In this document: positions 63,230-64,000 of the stretch, in pieces
How the letters are laid out: each line of letters begins with the position of its first letter
How positions within the stretch are numbered: the stretch's first letter is position 1
Source: Branchipolynoe longqiensis
Taxonomy: Eukaryota > Annelida > Polychaeta > Phyllodocida > Polynoidae
Direction: 5' to 3'
Assembly (NCBI GenBank): GCA_030323885.1
Contig: CM059200.1
Location: forward strand, 3,045,729 to 3,109,728
Length of the DNA stretch: 64,000 nt
Position numbers and translations under genes: made by a program
The notes under the pieces: model-generated
The model's input: the letters and a program-made list of their open reading frames with translations, nothing else
The model's database searches: none
Told to the model about the DNA's origin: nothing

Positions 63230-63937
63230 ATGGCCACGAAGCGGGGTGACAAGGGTGCACCTCATACCCTCAGTGAGGGGGACGCGGCGTCGGGACGCCA
63301 GTCAGCCGGGTCACGTGATCGTTCCCCTGAGCCGGGACCCTCGCAGCTAGCGGCCAACGAGCAGATGGTCAAGCTCATACGCGAGCAGCTGCAACAGCTG
63401 CTCCCTACACCCAAAACGTCAACAAAAGCAGATGCCTCCCAATCCGAACTATCGGAGTGGGAGGATCTGTCGGACCAGCCTACTACCGACTCGGAGGTGG
63501 CCTTGGGGCGCAAACGAAAGCACCCCAAAAAGTACTCGTCTGGCGGAGATGAGTACTACAAGGCCAGGAACAAGGTCCGGAAGGTAAAAAGGACAAAGAA
63601 GAAGTCCAAATCAAAGAAGAAGAAGTCGAAGTCTTCTTCCTCTGACTCCTCTGGTCATTCGACTACCACGGAGTCAGAGTCGGATGACCCACATCCCGGT
63701 ACTTTTGCCAACATCACTGTAAAGGTGGCAAGGAAAATCAGGACGGTCAAGAAGCGGCGAATCAACACCTGCACGCTCCTGAGAAAGAATGTCAGAGGTC
63801 ACTTTGACACCTTCAAACCCGCAGAGACTCTGACAAAGCTCGCGGAGGAATATACGGGCATCAAAGGGATTCCCGAGGCCACCATCAAAGAGATGGACGA
63901 GGACGTGACAATGAGCGAGGACAGGGAAAAAGTTTGA
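63230..63937 (+). CDS. Retroelement ORF1-like protein (uncertain), possibly frameshifted at the end
   Basis: 235 residues from MATKRGDKGAPHTLSEGD (an in-frame ATG 42 bp upstream is less likely: it precedes a splice-like 'tgttttcag'). Ser/Pro-rich N-terminus; a short helical segment (LIREQLQQLLP); a 'RKRKHPKKY' motif; a Lys/Ser block (KSKSKKKKSKSSSSDSSGHS); then a better-folded part (HFDTFKPAETLTKLAEEYTG). The stop at 63935 follows a run of A; the +1 frame reads on as 'TGKKFETCLHTVHKGVLVAL', so the protein may continue by frameshift, intron or after an indel. Charged gag/ORF1 proteins of this type occur in DIRS-like elements, and repeats precede it; a host gene is not excluded. Confidence 0.45.
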   Translation: MATKRGDKGAPHTLSEGDAASGRQSAGSRDRSPEPGPSQLAANEQMVKLIREQLQQLLPTPKTSTKADASQSELSEWEDLSDQPTTDSEVALGRKRKHPKKYSSGGDEYYKARNKVRKVKRTKKKSKSKKKKSKSSSSDSSGHSTTTESESDDPHPGTFANITVKVARKIRTVKKRRINTCTLLRKNVRGHFDTFKPAETLTKLAEEYTGIKGIPEATIKEMDEDVTMSEDREKV

Positions 63938-64000
63938 GACCTGTCTCCATACCGTACATAAAGGAGTCCTGGTGGCACTCGCGGCAATCATGCCGGTGGC

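Overview
The window is eukaryotic nuclear DNA from a non-vertebrate animal. It has spliced genes with GT-AG introns, tRNA-derived SINEs, non-LTR and tyrosine-recombinase retroelements, PIF/Harbinger transposons and many short inverted-repeat elements. A conserved SINE core at about 14.44-14.66 kb resembles one I know from mollusc and other marine invertebrate DNA. The species cannot be named from sequence alone; a mollusc, brachiopod, hemichordate or lancelet would all fit. There are no bacterial-style operons, rRNA genes or CRISPR arrays.

Host genes are few and lie at the right. A short-chain dehydrogenase/reductase of the SDR16C type (retinol / 17-beta-hydroxysteroid dehydrogenase-like) runs leftward on the minus strand from its start codon at 61476. 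Six exons (61476-61267, 50627-50505, 49430-49290, 47667-47552, 46958-46830, 46048-45923) splice in frame into about 281 residues; the last exon was not found. Only 321 bp away and divergent, a plus-strand first coding exon (61798-61844, MFGGGMFSDPFFGDI, good GTAAGT donor) opens a second gene that continues beyond the window. The two probably share a bidirectional promoter.

Left part (0-32 kb): mostly mobile DNA. Two copies of one non-LTR retrotransposon (here LINE-A) lie on the minus strand. The copy at 9.1-11.0 kb is 5'-truncated. The copy at 15.2-22.8 kb is near full length but decayed and split by later insertions. Its ORF1 carries an unusual pair of enzyme-like domains, NADAR followed by an SGNH/GDSL esterase, and its 5' UTR holds two diverged tandem monomers. 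A second LINE (LINE-B, with a (GAT)n tail) is present only as 3' pieces, several fused to one constant head. At 24.0-26.1 kb a C-rich CCCTAA/CACCACAC satellite sits between two direct copies of one 400-bp sequence.

Middle (32-46 kb): an intact two-exon PIF/Harbinger transposase (HARBI1-like, 356 aa) lies just downstream of a TIR element of the size and target-site type expected for Harbinger. It is followed by nested inverted-repeat elements, a 40-bp minisatellite inside a decayed coding region, and a 54-bp (18-codon) satellite open in a frame on both strands.

Right (46-64 kb): SDR introns filled with SINEs, inverted-repeat elements, a decayed DIRS-like retroelement (51.2-55.2 kb, with tyrosine recombinase, RNase H and RT remnants), and a stack of inverted-repeat elements inserted into each other at 59.4-61.1 kb. 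The window ends in an ORF that looks like ORF1 of another retroelement, inside intron 1 of the divergent gene.
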